Below, piece by piece: positions 33,868-43,757 of a stretch of DNA of 58,442 nucleotides. Each line of letters opens with the position of its first letter. The first letter of the stretch is position 1. The translations under genes and the position numbers were made by a program. The DNA comes from Lachnospiraceae bacterium (GTDB lineage Bacteria > Bacillota > Clostridia > Lachnospirales > Lachnospiraceae), in contig JAILRA010000028.1 in NCBI GenBank assembly GCA_024698715.1, positions 1 to 58,442 on the forward strand, written 5' to 3'. The notes under the pieces are model-generated. The model saw only the letters and a list, made by a program, of their open reading frames with translations, was not told where the DNA came from and did not search any database.

Positions 33868-35835
33868 CTAACAGATCTCGGCACCCGAAGGCATTTCTTT
33901 TTCGGGTGTAACAAGTGCAAGGTTTCCGTTCTCGTCTTCTGCGCAAAGAAGCATACCTTCGGATACTGCGCCTGCAAGTGTTGCGGGTTTTAAGTTAAGT
34001 AAAACCATTACCTTCTTGCCGACCATTTCCTCGGGCTTGTAATACTGCTTGATACCGGAAACGATCTGTTTTGTCAGATTGCCGATCTTAACCTGTGAGC
34101 AGAGAAGTTTCTTTGATTTGGGAACTTCCTCGCATTTGATTATCTCACCGACAACGAACTGCATTTTGGCAAAATCGTCATAAGTGATCTCATCTTTAAG
34201 TTTTACTTCGATCGCATTTTCTTCCGATGCGCTTTCTTCGCCCACACCTGCTTCAGCCTTCTGGATCTTTGCGATCCTTTCAGCCTCTGCATAAACATCA
34301 TTGATGTCCATACGTGCAAAGAGTATCTCAGGCTTTTCGGTTACCTTGTTGCCTGATTCGTAAAGACCGAATTTATCAAGATCTTCATAGGATCTAATCG
34401 CAGTATTAAGCTGTGCAACAATGTTTTCGGCTGTAGCGGGAAGGAAAGGCCATAAAAGGCTTGCACCGATCGTAATGCTCTCTGTCAGATTGTAGAGAAC
34501 CGTAGCAAGTCTGTCCTTCTTGGCTTCGTCTTTTGCAAGAACCCAGGGTTCCGTTTCATCGATGTATTTGTTGCATCTTTTGAAAAGCGTAAAGATCTCG
34601 GTGATCGAATCTGCTGCCTTAAGGTCATCCATCTTTGCACATACTTTTGCATATGTGGATGTGGCAACGCTCTTTAAATCTTCATCAACCGCATCAGTTA
34701 CGTTTTTATTCTCAACAATTCCGCCGAAATATTTGTTGCTCATTGAGATCGTTCTGTTTACAAGGTTTCCTAAAATGTTTGCAAGATCGGAGTTAACTCT
34801 TTCCGTCATCAGATCCCATGTGATCGAACCGTCGTTTTCATAAGGCATCTCGTGGATCATAAAATAACGTACCGCATCAACGCCGAAGAATTTTGCAAGA
34901 TCATCAGCATAAATAACATTGCCTCTTGATTTACTCATCTTGCCGTCGCCAGCAAGAAGCCAGGGATGTCCGAATACCTGCTTGGGTAAAGGCTCGCCGA
35001 GTGCCATAAGGAAGATAGGCCAGTAGATCGTATGGAATCTTACGATATCTTTACCAATCAAGTGAAGGTCTGCGGGCCAGTATTTTTTATATCTATCGGA
35101 GCTGTTTCCGTCTGCATCGTATCCAATTCCGGTGATATAGTTTGAAAGCGCATCAAGCCAAACGTATACAACATGCTTGTCATCAAAATCAACGGGGATT
35201 CCCCATTTGAATGATGTTCTTGAAACGCAGAGATCCTGAAGTCCGGGAAGAAGGAAATTGTTCATCATTTCGTTCTTTCTCGAAACGGGCTGAATGAATT
35301 CGGGATGTGTATTGATATGCTCGATAAGTCTGTCGGCATACTTGCTCATTTTGAAGAAATATGCTTCTTCCTTTGCGGGCTTTACTTCTCTTCCGCAGTC
35401 AGGACATTTGCCGTCAACAAGCTGAGCCTGAGTCCAGAAAGATTCACAGGGAGTACAGTAAAGTCCTTCATATGAGCCCTTGTAGATATCGCCCTGATCG
35501 TAGAATTTCTTGAACATTTTCTGAACCTGTCTCTCATGATCGGCATCGGTTGTTCTTATGAATTTATCATACGAAACATTAAGACAGTCGCAGATCGATC
35601 TTATCTCTCCCGCAACACCGTCAACAAATTCCTTGGGAGTAATTCCCGCTTCTTCAGCCTTTAACTCGATCTTCTGACCGTGTTCATCGGTACCGGTCTG
35701 AAAGAAAACATCATATCCCTGTTTTCTTTTAAATCTTGCGATACAGTCCGCAAGCACGATCTCGTAACTGTTTCCTATATGCGGCTTACCTGAAGTGTAG
35801 GCAATCGCCGTGGTAATGTAATATTTTTCGCTCAT
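33868..35835 (-). CDS. metG: Methionyl-tRNA synthetase
   Basis: The 655-residue class I enzyme has the HIGH-type motif in GKPHIGNSYE (about 15), a zinc-knuckle region with CTPCESFW and CPDCGRE (about 127-148), the KMSKS loop GDGKMSKSRGN (about 297-307) and a C-terminal tRNA-binding domain (about 550-655; VVGEIIKCEEVPKSKKLL). Length and layout are those of the Firmicute enzyme. No T-box leader was recognised upstream. It is separated from glgX by the 151-bp inverted-repeat element. Confidence 0.95.
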   Translation of the reverse strand: MSEKYYITTAIAYTSGKPHIGNSYEIVLADCIARFKRKQGYDVFFQTGTDEHGQKIELKAEEAGITPKEFVDGVAGEIRSICDCLNVSYDKFIRTTDADHERQVQKMFKKFYDQGDIYKGSYEGLYCTPCESFWTQAQLVDGKCPDCGREVKPAKEEAYFFKMSKYADRLIEHINTHPEFIQPVSRKNEMMNNFLLPGLQDLCVSRTSFKWGIPVDFDDKHVVYVWLDALSNYITGIGYDADGNSSDRYKKYWPADLHLIGKDIVRFHTIYWPIFLMALGEPLPKQVFGHPWLLAGDGKMSKSRGNVIYADDLAKFFGVDAVRYFMIHEMPYENDGSITWDLMTERVNSDLANILGNLVNRTISMSNKYFGGIVENKNVTDAVDEDLKSVATSTYAKVCAKMDDLKAADSITEIFTLFKRCNKYIDETEPWVLAKDEAKKDRLATVLYNLTESITIGASLLWPFLPATAENIVAQLNTAIRSYEDLDKFGLYESGNKVTEKPEILFARMDINDVYAEAERIAKIQKAEAGVGEESASEENAIEVKLKDEITYDDFAKMQFVVGEIIKCEEVPKSKKLLCSQVKIGNLTKQIVSGIKQYYKPEEMVGKKVMVLLNLKPATLAGAVSEGMLLCAEDENGNLALVTPEKEMPSGAEIC

Positions 35836-35940
35836 AATTTATTTTCCCTTCTTCTTATTCTTATTTAATATTTTAAATTTTTTGTTTCCCTCTTGATTAT
35901 ATTTATTACACCAATCGTTTAAAGTTCAATCATCTTCCTC

Positions 35941-36091
35941 GGTATCACCGTCATATGATGCTTTAGCGGGTACTCCGGCGCCGCCGGTACTTAACGAACG
36001 GAGCGCTTTGGCGCGAACGTAAGTTTAGTAACCGCTGCGTGCGACGGCGTAGCGAGAGCGTGCCCGCGGAGTATCGTGTGACGGTGATGCC
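35941..36091 (-). repeat. 151-bp dispersed inverted-repeat element, copy B
   Basis: The ends GGTATCACCGTCATATGAT (from 35941) and ATCGTGTGACGGTGATGCC (to 36091) are inverted repeats (16 of 19). Its reverse complement aligns with copy A at 13531-13680 throughout, best in CACGATAC-CCGCGG-CACGCTCTCGCTA and in TTAAGTACCG-CGG. It starts 10 bp past the glgX stop. The strand is given relative to copy A. Confidence 0.75.
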
Positions 36092-36100
36092 GTCATTCGA

Positions 36101-38155
36101 TTAACGCCTGGAATTCCTGACGCCTGTAAAGGCCATGATACTCCTGCCCATAAGATCGGCGCCGGTCTCACCGTCGTAATAGTCGTTGTCGCCGGTGCTC
36201 ATCTCCTGCTTCCATCTGTAGCCGTCGGGAAGTTCGGGCATCTCTATATGTCTCGTTTCCCAATGCATGTTCATAAGAATCAGGACAATATCGTCTTTCT
36301 TTTTGACTTCATCATAACCGGCAAACATTATGCCTATGACTCTCGTTTCGTTATCCGTATGACTGTTCCATGGAACGGAGTTATGAATCGAAACATCCGG
36401 AAGACCGCATTTTGCCTGTGTAGTACGCCCTCTTATAACAGGATGGTTGTTTCTGTAATCAATACATTTTTTTATGAATCTGTACTGATGCTGATGCGTT
36501 GCAAGTCTGTCCCAGTTAAGCCAACTGACTTCGTTATCCTGACAGTACGCATTATTGTTTCCGTACTGTGAGTTGCCGAATTCATCACCTGCAAGAAGCA
36601 TTGGAATACCACGGCTTACCATCAGTGTGAATATGGCGTTTTCACGCATTCGGTTCCTGAGTTTTTTGATCTCGGGATCTTTCGTGTCGCCTTCGAAACC
36701 GCAGTTCCAGCTGTAATTATCATTGGAACCGTCGGTATTGTTCCACCCGTTTTTTTCATTATGCTTATAATTATACGCATACAGATCGTGAAGTGTAAAG
36801 CCGTCATGACATGTGATGAAATTAACGGAAGCACTCTGTCCTCGGGCTTTCGGATTGTAAATATCAAGCGACCCGGTTATTCTTCTTATGGCTGCATCCG
36901 CCATTCCGGCATCGGATTTGAGAAATCTTCTGATATCGTCTCTGTAGCGTCCGTTCCATTCCGCCCATCTTTTCCATGAAGGAAAAGACCCGACCTGATA
37001 CAAACCGCCCGCATCCCATGCTTCTGCGATAAGCTTGGTCTTTCCGAGAATCGGATCGAATGCGAGAACCTCAAGAAGAGGCGGTGCGCTCATCGGAGCA
37101 CCATCCACCGCTCTACCGAGGATCGCCGCAAGATCGAATCTGAAACCGTCCACTCTGTATTCGGTCACCCAGTATCTGAGACAGTTTAAGATCATATTTC
37201 TGACTATCGGATGATTGCAGTTCATTGTATTGCCGCAGCCCGAGAAATTGAAGAAATATCCGTCGGGAGTAAGCATATAATATACATCTTTGTCATATCC
37301 CTTAAAAGAATATGTGGGACCGTGTTCGTTTCCTTCGGATGTGTGGTTGAACACGACGTCAAGGATGACTTCTATACCGTTTTCGTTCAGGGTTTTCACA
37401 AGGTTTTTAAACTCGTCGCCCTCGTGATTGTGTTCCTCTTTTGAGGAATAACTGGTATTCGGCGCAAAAAAACTTACGGTATTGTAGCCCCAGTAATTGA
37501 GTACCTGTTCGCCGTCAACGAATCTCTCAGCTTCAAGTTCATCGAATTCGAATATCGGCATGAGCTCGATAGCATTGATCCCGAGTTCTTTAAGATACGG
37601 GATCTTTTCTCTTATTCCGTCGAATGTTCCGGGATGTTTAACTTTGGAGCTCTTGTCTTTGGTGAAGCCCCTTACATGCATTTCATATATGATCAGATCG
37701 TTAAAGGGAATCTCAGGCTGTTTGAAATTTCCCCAGTTGAAATTTCCGTCAACGACCCTTGCTTTGTATTTTATTTCTTTATCAGGTTTTACGCCCCATA
37801 TTCTCTGACCGGTCACGGCCTTCGCGTACATATCAAGAAGCTGGGGAGTACGTACTTCATTGCCTTTTTCATCCAGTTCGATCACACGATAAGCATACTC
37901 AAACTGAGATATGTCCAGACCGAACACAACCATCGCATAAGTATGTCCGATACGATAGGAATCGGGGAATCTTAAAACCGCATAAGGCTCAAGTTCTTCA
38001 TTTTTGAAAAGCAGAAGTTCCATGCCGACAGCGTGTACGGAGTGGATCGTAAAATTCACACCGCCGTCAACCTTTTTTGCACCGAAGGATAAAAAATCCC
38101 CCGGACATACCCAGTATTTTCCGACTTTGTCTATATGCCTGTATTCAGCAGCCAT
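36101..38155 (-). CDS. glgX: Glycogen debranching enzyme (GH13, GlgX/isoamylase type)
   Basis: The 684-residue protein has an N-terminal CBM48-like domain (about 15-130) and a GH13 catalytic barrel. Active-site segments visible are DVVFNHTSEGN (about 262), the nucleophile in VDGFRFDLAAILG (about 334), the acid/base in LIAEAWDAGG (about 374) and FITCHDGFTLHDL (about 445). It cleaves alpha-1,6 branches of glycogen or dextrins. No other glycogen genes are nearby. Confidence 0.9.
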   Translation of the reverse strand: MAAEYRHIDKVGKYWVCPGDFLSFGAKKVDGGVNFTIHSVHAVGMELLLFKNEELEPYAVLRFPDSYRIGHTYAMVVFGLDISQFEYAYRVIELDEKGNEVRTPQLLDMYAKAVTGQRIWGVKPDKEIKYKARVVDGNFNWGNFKQPEIPFNDLIIYEMHVRGFTKDKSSKVKHPGTFDGIREKIPYLKELGINAIELMPIFEFDELEAERFVDGEQVLNYWGYNTVSFFAPNTSYSSKEEHNHEGDEFKNLVKTLNENGIEVILDVVFNHTSEGNEHGPTYSFKGYDKDVYYMLTPDGYFFNFSGCGNTMNCNHPIVRNMILNCLRYWVTEYRVDGFRFDLAAILGRAVDGAPMSAPPLLEVLAFDPILGKTKLIAEAWDAGGLYQVGSFPSWKRWAEWNGRYRDDIRRFLKSDAGMADAAIRRITGSLDIYNPKARGQSASVNFITCHDGFTLHDLYAYNYKHNEKNGWNNTDGSNDNYSWNCGFEGDTKDPEIKKLRNRMRENAIFTLMVSRGIPMLLAGDEFGNSQYGNNNAYCQDNEVSWLNWDRLATHQHQYRFIKKCIDYRNNHPVIRGRTTQAKCGLPDVSIHNSVPWNSHTDNETRVIGIMFAGYDEVKKKDDIVLILMNMHWETRHIEMPELPDGYRWKQEMSTGDNDYYDGETGADLMGRSIMAFTGVRNSRR

Positions 38156-38194
38156 CCTGTTTCCTCTGTGTTCTTATATTTCGTTTGAAAAAAT

Positions 38195-39418
38195 CTATAA
38201 CTGATCAAAAAATTTCTCAATGCTTTCTTTTTCGGCCGAGACGCTTCCCTGGATCATCTGCTCGCTTCCGCCGCCTCTCGCATTCAGTCCTTCACGCATT
38301 TTTGCGGCAAGTTCCTTAAGGGATATGTCTGCCGACATGTTCTTTCCGGCGACAAATCTGTACGAATCATCTTTTTTGTCAAACAGAACGATTATCGCCT
38401 TTTCTTTTAATCCGACAGTTTCGTTGATGAGTGTCCTTGACTGGATCTCGTCAAGCGTATCTGCAAAGAAAAGAACATAGTCCGATCTGCATTCTTCGAT
38501 TTCTTTTTCCAGACCGTTCTTGAAAAGAGCAGTGATCTGTTTTTTCAATGAAACATTTTCTTCATGTGCCGATGCAAGTTTTTCACTCATTTTCAATACC
38601 GCATCCGAGCACTCTCCCCTTACGCATGAAAGGGTTTTCATCGAAGCTTTGTTATCGTTATGAAGCAAAACATAATCGTTGACCGCATCCAGTCCCGCTT
38701 TGAGAGTGAGTCTCATTCCGCCCCTGTGAGGCATATGATCAACTATCTTCACAAGCTGGATCTGTGCACTCGATTTAAGACAGGGAGCACAGCATGCACA
38801 TACATCATATCCTTCAATGACCACGAGACGAAGGTTTTCTGCGATATCCATTTTGCTTCTGTAGGATATGTTTTTTGCTTCTTCCCCGGAAGGTAAAAGC
38901 GCGTAGATCGAAACATCTTCGGCGATTGCTCTGTTGGCTTCTTTTTCGATCTCTGCAAGTGCTTCGGCATCGACCGGTCCGTCAACGTCCATAACGGCTT
39001 CGATCGCGAGTAAAGCACCTTCTTCGTCAAAGGTCTCCGAAAGATGAAATCCGACATTGTCATATCCGAATCTTCTGTGAATAAGACCGCAGATAAGATG
39101 TTCCGCGTTATGATTCTGCATCCGTCTGAAACGAAGTTCAAAATCAATCTTCTGTTCCGTTTGTTTTCCTTCTTCTATCGAAGTTTCCAGAAAATGGATG
39201 ATTTCTCCGTCAAACTCTCTGACATCGACAACTTTTATTTCGTCAAAAAATCCTCTGTCACATTTCTGCCCTCCGCCTTCGGGTGAAAATACGGTCGAGT
39301 CCGTGATCACTTCGAAAAGATCTTCAAATCCTTCCCTTTCGGAGATCTTACAGCTTAACACCTTCGCGGTATTGTTCTTTATATATGCATCGGTATCAAA
39401 TAATCTTTTTGTTCTCAT
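38195..39418 (-). CDS. Free-standing alanyl-tRNA editing protein (AlaX-L with DHHA1)
   Basis: The 407-residue protein has an AlaRS second-additional (editing) domain with the zinc pair HNAEH (about 103-107) and a C-terminal DHHA1 domain ending in ARGGGSEQMIQGS (about 382-394). It should hydrolyse mischarged Ser- or Gly-tRNA(Ala). The usual C-x3-H end of the zinc site (CGGTH in AlaRS) appears as CACCAPC (about 211-217), with Cys where His is expected. It is upstream of glgX on the same strand. Confidence 0.85.
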   Translation of the reverse strand: MRTKRLFDTDAYIKNNTAKVLSCKISEREGFEDLFEVITDSTVFSPEGGGQKCDRGFFDEIKVVDVREFDGEIIHFLETSIEEGKQTEQKIDFELRFRRMQNHNAEHLICGLIHRRFGYDNVGFHLSETFDEEGALLAIEAVMDVDGPVDAEALAEIEKEANRAIAEDVSIYALLPSGEEAKNISYRSKMDIAENLRLVVIEGYDVCACCAPCLKSSAQIQLVKIVDHMPHRGGMRLTLKAGLDAVNDYVLLHNDNKASMKTLSCVRGECSDAVLKMSEKLASAHEENVSLKKQITALFKNGLEKEIEECRSDYVLFFADTLDEIQSRTLINETVGLKEKAIIVLFDKKDDSYRFVAGKNMSADISLKELAAKMREGLNARGGGSEQMIQGSVSAEKESIEKFFDQL

Positions 39419-39429
39419 TTCTTAAACCG

Positions 39430-40947
39430 CTATTTTTTCTTTTTTGCCTTCTTGGATTTTTTGGGCTTTTCATCTTCGTAACCGTCAAAATCGTCATCGT
39501 CGTCATCTTCTTCCTCTTCTTCGTATTCCTCGACAACGATCTGATTACGTCCGTGTTCCTTACCGTAGTAAAGTCCTTCATCGGCGATACGTACTATCTC
39601 GTCCTGACTCCTGCCCATTCCGCCTCTGGCAAGGCCAATGGTCATGGTGACTTTTATGAAAGGAATGCAGGAAGGATCGACTTCAAGATACTGTTCGGTT
39701 TCGGAACCGTCATCTTCTATGATCTCGATCTCACCTGTTTTTCCGGCAATAAAATCTCCGAACAGTTCTTCTTCGCTATTCTTTTTGTTCTCTACCTGAA
39801 GCCCCCGTATTTCATTTAAGATCTTCTGCGCTATAAGGTATGCCGACTTTATGTTGGTATTGTTAAATACGAGAAGAAATTCCTCGCCGCCCCATCTTGA
39901 CGCAAAACCGTTTCCGACCATATTGGTCTTTAATACTTTGGCAACTTCCTTTAATACCATGTCGCCGCTTTCATGACCGTAGGTATCATTAACCTTTTTG
40001 AAGAAATCGATATCGCAGAGTGCAACCGTAAATTCAACACCTGCTTCACGTTCTTCTTTGATACATTTTTCAAGTCTCTTATTGGCAAGACGTCTGTTGT
40101 AAAGTTCAGTGAGCGCATCCATTTCGATCAGTTTGTGAAGCGACTTCTGCATGGAAGAAACGGATTTTCCGATATCGGAAATTTCATCGTTTCTTACAAG
40201 AAGACTGTGGTCCACTTCACCGGTCAGATCACCCTTGGAAATACGATGAAGTGCATTTCCGAGTTTGTTGATCGCTCCCGCAAGTTTGGATGCGTACGAA
40301 TATGAGATCAGTGCCGCTATTACAAGCGAAACCGCTATTATCAAGATCATCGGGAGAACGGATTTGAGTGCGAGAAGATTAACTTCACGACAGTCTTTCG
40401 CAACCGCGATCATTCCGACACAGCCGTCAACATCGTTTATTATGGGTTCATAATAAACATAATAATCCGTTCCGTTTATATTAACCTGTTTGTAAAATTT
40501 ACTCTGTTTGCCTTCTATTACCGCCTGTCTTATTACAACGTTCGCACCGGTTCCGACAAGACGTACTCCGTTCTCGTCGGTAATGGTGGTGATCATTCTC
40601 GTATCTCTGTAAAATACGGAGATCTGAGCACCTGTCATTTCCCTGTATCTGTCGATAATATCATTATTGCCGGTAATCTCAGTCTCACCCTTGAAAAAGG
40701 CAACCAGATTTCCCCTTTTTATAAGCGTATATTCCCCGGGGTAGAGCATGTCATACGACAAAAGAACACTGCCCGCTATTTCTTTCAGTTCCGATTCGAC
40801 TTTTTCGTAAATAACGGAAGTAAATCTGAGGCCGCAGAAGATCATGGCCAGAATTCCGAACAGAAGCAACGGTCCGCAGGTCATGGCCGGGATCGTATAA
40901 TTCAGTCCGCCTTTTCTTTTTTTCGTTTTCTCCTTTTTATTATCCAT
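39430..40947 (-). CDS. Membrane-bound diguanylate cyclase with single Cache, HAMP and GGDEF domains
   Basis: The 505-residue protein has TM1 (about 23-46), an extracytoplasmic Cache-type domain (about 50-185), TM2 (about 192-215), HAMP (about 216-268) and a GGDEF domain with active site RWGGEEF (about 352-358). The RxxD inhibitory site is replaced by a sequence including GNGFAS, so product inhibition is probably lost. About 35 acidic extra residues interrupt the GGDEF domain (about 385-420). The tail is a run of about 13 acidic residues followed by a lysine block. It synthesises c-di-GMP in response to an external signal. Confidence 0.88.
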   Translation of the reverse strand: MDNKKEKTKKRKGGLNYTIPAMTCGPLLLFGILAMIFCGLRFTSVIYEKVESELKEIAGSVLLSYDMLYPGEYTLIKRGNLVAFFKGETEITGNNDIIDRYREMTGAQISVFYRDTRMITTITDENGVRLVGTGANVVIRQAVIEGKQSKFYKQVNINGTDYYVYYEPIINDVDGCVGMIAVAKDCREVNLLALKSVLPMILIIAVSLVIAALISYSYASKLAGAINKLGNALHRISKGDLTGEVDHSLLVRNDEISDIGKSVSSMQKSLHKLIEMDALTELYNRRLANKRLEKCIKEEREAGVEFTVALCDIDFFKKVNDTYGHESGDMVLKEVAKVLKTNMVGNGFASRWGGEEFLLVFNNTNIKSAYLIAQKILNEIRGLQVENKKNSEEELFGDFIAGKTGEIEIIEDDGSETEQYLEVDPSCIPFIKVTMTIGLARGGMGRSQDEIVRIADEGLYYGKEHGRNQIVVEEYEEEEEDDDDDDFDGYEDEKPKKSKKAKKKK

Positions 40948-40992
40948 ATTATTTCCTCGCAGGGTTCAAAAATATTACGGATCTGACTAACC

Positions 40993-41011
40993 TTATGCAC
41001 CACGTGCATAA
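40993..41011. promoter_or_regulatory. Palindrome upstream of the GGDEF gene region
   Basis: TTATGCAC and GTGCATAA with a CAC centre form a perfect inverted repeat between the AIM24-like gene terminator and the GGDEF start. It may be an operator of the cyclase gene. Confidence 0.4.
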
Positions 41012-41046
41012 AAAATGTGCGGACCGGACTGTTACAGTCCGGCCCG
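41012..41046 (-). terminator. Terminator of the AIM24-like gene
   Basis: GGACCGGACTG (41021-41031) pairs with CAGTCCGGCCC (41035-41045) at 10 of 11 positions; an A-run to the left supplies the minus-strand T-tract. Confidence 0.75.
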
Positions 41047-41072
41047 TTATATCATTCATTCATAAATAAGCA

Positions 41073-41753
41073 TTATCTTCCTGTAGGAATGAAAGGTTTA
41101 ATTGCTTCAGCAAGCTGAGATACAGGCATTGTCTGTAACCAGATCTTTCCGGGTCCTGTAAGTTTTGTATTAAAGAATCCTTCGCCGCCGACAAGTTTGT
41201 TTCCGAGTCCGCCCTTAACCGATTCAACATCCATCTGAACGGTTCCTTCCATAGCTGCAAGTGAGCCTGTATCAACAAGCATTACCTGTCCGGCTTCAAG
41301 AGTATACTCAATCATGCTACCGTCGATCTCAAGGAAAAGCTGTCCGTGTCCGGAGAACTTCTGCATGATGAATCCTTCACCGCCGAGGAATCCTGCACCT
41401 AATTTCTTCTGAACTGCTGTTGCCATTTCAACAGTTGTATCCGATGCAAGGAAAGATCTCTTCTGAGCTATGATGGTATCTCCGTCCTTAAGCTCAACAG
41501 CAAGGATTTTTCCGGGAACACCGGTTGTGAAAGCTATCATTCCGTTGCCGCCTTCAGCAGTATAAACATTTTCGAAAAGTGATTCGCCTGTAAGTGCCTT
41601 TCCGAACATCTTGCCGAGTCCGCCGGACTGGGTCTTCATGTCCATGTTGGGTGACATCCATGCCATTGCACCTTTCTGACACTTAACACTCTGGTTTGCT
41701 TCAAGATTGCAAACTACAACGGGAAACGGTTCGCCTTTGATTTCGTAATTCAT
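41073..41753 (-). CDS. AIM24-family (TIGR00266) protein
   Basis: The 226-residue protein has the family repeats of beta strands with MAWMSPNMDMKTQSGG (about 30-45) and the glycine-rich GEGFIMQKFSGHGQLFLE and GEGFFNTKLTGPGKIWLQ pair. The fold is a beta-prism; the biochemical role in bacteria is not established. It lies 11 bp downstream of the DUF1846 gene. Confidence 0.85.
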   Translation of the reverse strand: MNYEIKGEPFPVVVCNLEANQSVKCQKGAMAWMSPNMDMKTQSGGLGKMFGKALTGESLFENVYTAEGGNGMIAFTTGVPGKILAVELKDGDTIIAQKRSFLASDTTVEMATAVQKKLGAGFLGGEGFIMQKFSGHGQLFLEIDGSMIEYTLEAGQVMLVDTGSLAAMEGTVQMDVESVKGGLGNKLVGGEGFFNTKLTGPGKIWLQTMPVSQLAEAIKPFIPTGR

Positions 41754-41764
41754 ATAATCCCCTC

Positions 41765-43249
41765 CTATTTGTGATATAAAGATTTAGTTTCGTATACAGG
41801 TTCGCAGGTCAGATTGACACCCAGTTTCCTGAATACATTTTTATCTACATGTGAAAGAATCACACTAGAATGCACTTCAGAGCCTCTTAAGTTTTGAAGC
41901 TGTTCCATCGCCGCTCTGGCATCTTCATCCTCAGCCGCACATATCGAAAGTGCTATCAGTACCTCGTCGGTATGAAGTCTGGGATTTCTGTTGCCGAGAT
42001 GGTTAACTTTCAGATCCTGAATGGGTCCGAGAGTCGTGGCCTTTATCAGTTCTTTTTCATCATCAAGTCCCGCAAGTGCTTTTAACGCATTCAAAAGCAT
42101 CGCACTTGATGCACCGAGAAGTTCGCTTGTTTTTCCGGTAAGTATCCTTCCGTCGGGAAGTTCTATCGCTGCCGCGGGTTCGCCCGTCGCTTCTGCCTTA
42201 ACCTTTGCCGCAGAAACAACTTTTCTGTCATCCACGCTTATTTCAGCCTGCTTCATGAGAAGCTCGATTTTGAAGCATTCTTCTTCATCCGCATTTCCCT
42301 GTCTTCTCTGGCAGAGTGCACTGTAGTATCTTCTTATGATCTCCTGTTTTGAAGCTTCTCTTACGACATCGTCGTCGATGATTCCGAAGCCCGCCATGTT
42401 AACGCCCATATCGGTGGGTGATTTGTAAGGAGATTCTCCCATGATCTTATCGAACATGGCATTGAGAACGGGAAATACTTCAACGTCTCTGTTGTAATTT
42501 ATAGTTGTCTCACCGTATGCTTCCAGATGGAACGGGTCGATCATGTTTACGTCTTTAAGATCTGCCGTTGCCGCCTCATATGCGATATTGACCGGATGTT
42601 TGAGGGGAAGGTTCCAGATGGGGAAAGTCTCATATTTTGCGTATCCGGCTTTGATACCTCTCTTGTATTCATGGTAGATCTGAGAAAGGCATGTTGCCAT
42701 TTTCCCGCTTCCCGGTCCCGGAGCGGTGATAACTATGAGTGATCTGGTAGTCTCTATATAATCGTTCTTTCCGTAGCCTTCATCACTTACTATAAAAGGA
42801 ATGTTGGAAGGATAACCGGCTATCGGATAATGTCTGTATACTTTAAGTCCGAGTGACTCGAGTTTTTTCTGATATGCAACCGCCGAAGGCTGAGAATTGA
42901 AATGTGTGAGTACGACGCTTCCCACATACAGTCCGTAACCTCTGAACGCATCAATAAGTCTTAACACATCCACATCGTATGTGATGCCGAGATCCGCTCT
43001 CATTTTGTTCTTCTCTATGTCGGCTGCGGATATTACGATCACTATCTCAGCTTCATCTTTTAACTGAGAGAGCATCTTGATCTTACTGTCCGGTTTAAAT
43101 CCCGGAAGAACTCTGGAAGCATGATAATCATCAAACAGTTTTCCGCCGAATTCAAGATACAGTTTTCCGCCGAAATAATCTATTCTCTCCTTAATCTTTT
43201 CGGACTGCATTTTTAAGTATTTATCATTGTCAAAACCTATTTTATTCAT
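41765..43249 (-). CDS. DUF1846 protein
   Basis: The 494-residue protein matches the DUF1846 family, common in Firmicutes: [17 protein letters not shown] at the start, [18 protein letters not shown] (about 33-50) and the P-loop-like [15 protein letters not shown] (about 175-189). A nucleotide-binding role is suggested but the reaction is unknown. It is followed closely by the AIM24-like gene. Confidence 0.87.
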   Translation of the reverse strand: MNKIGFDNDKYLKMQSEKIKERIDYFGGKLYLEFGGKLFDDYHASRVLPGFKPDSKIKMLSQLKDEAEIVIVISAADIEKNKMRADLGITYDVDVLRLIDAFRGYGLYVGSVVLTHFNSQPSAVAYQKKLESLGLKVYRHYPIAGYPSNIPFIVSDEGYGKNDYIETTRSLIVITAPGPGSGKMATCLSQIYHEYKRGIKAGYAKYETFPIWNLPLKHPVNIAYEAATADLKDVNMIDPFHLEAYGETTINYNRDVEVFPVLNAMFDKIMGESPYKSPTDMGVNMAGFGIIDDDVVREASKQEIIRRYYSALCQRRQGNADEEECFKIELLMKQAEISVDDRKVVSAAKVKAEATGEPAAAIELPDGRILTGKTSELLGASSAMLLNALKALAGLDDEKELIKATTLGPIQDLKVNHLGNRNPRLHTDEVLIALSICAAEDEDARAAMEQLQNLRGSEVHSSVILSHVDKNVFRKLGVNLTCEPVYETKSLYHK

Positions 43250-43344
43250 ATCATTTTTCCTCTTTCCAAAATCTATTTAATTATAATAAAAAAATACCTT
43301 GTTTTCAAGGAGTTTGTTCTTTCAAAAAGAGTAATCGGACAATA

Positions 43345-43374
43345 AAAAAAGGACCGGTTTTATTCGGTCCTTAA
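43345..43374 (-). terminator. Terminator of the acyl carrier protein gene
   Basis: AAGGACCG and CGGTCCTT arms with an 8-nt loop are preceded on the left by an A-run, the minus-strand T-tract. Confidence 0.8.
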
Positions 43375-43393
43375 ATATCTCATAATAAACGGA

Positions 43394-43627
43394 TCATTCT
43401 CCGATTCCGGTATCCTTGAGAAGTTTGATAACATCTCCGACTGTTTCGATATTTTCAAGGTCATCCTGAGGCATTTCGATTCCGAATTCCTCTTCAAATG
43501 CCATTACAAGCTCAAACAGATCCAGAGAATCCGCACCGAGATCATCCTTGAAAGATGTTTCTTCCGTAATCTCAACACCCTGAAGATTAAGCTGTTCGAT
43601 AATTATTTCTTTTATTTTTTCAAGCAT
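43394..43627 (-). CDS. acpP: Acyl carrier protein
   Basis: The protein has 77 residues if translation starts at ATG 43627, with GAGGTG upstream; an adjacent GTG would add one residue. The phosphopantetheine serine lies in [14 protein letters not shown] (about 29-42). It is monocistronic between its own promoter and terminator, away from fatty-acid genes, so it may serve fatty-acid synthesis or a special acyl pathway. Confidence 0.9.
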   Translation of the reverse strand: MLEKIKEIIIEQLNLQGVEITEETSFKDDLGADSLDLFELVMAFEEEFGIEMPQDDLENIETVGDVIKLLKDTGIGE

Positions 43628-43684
43628 CACAACACCTCATAATTTATATTTTTGTTTCTTATTTTTCATGCCTTAACGACTTTG

Positions 43685-43713
43685 AGTATATTATCAGTAT
43701 ATTACTTTGTCAA
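43685..43713 (-). promoter_or_regulatory. Consensus promoter of the acyl carrier protein gene
   Basis: On the minus strand TTGACA (43708-43713) and TATACT (43685-43690) are exactly 17 nt apart, 58 bp upstream of the start codon. Confidence 0.8.
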
Positions 43714-43757
43714 CCTAAATTTATCCGATTCTTAAAATCTTTCGGGAAAAGAAAAAT

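Noticed and set aside
35836..35940. T-box or riboswitch leader for metG
   Set aside because: No T-box motif, SAM aptamer or other known aptamer was recognised; only promoter-like AT-rich sequence is visible.
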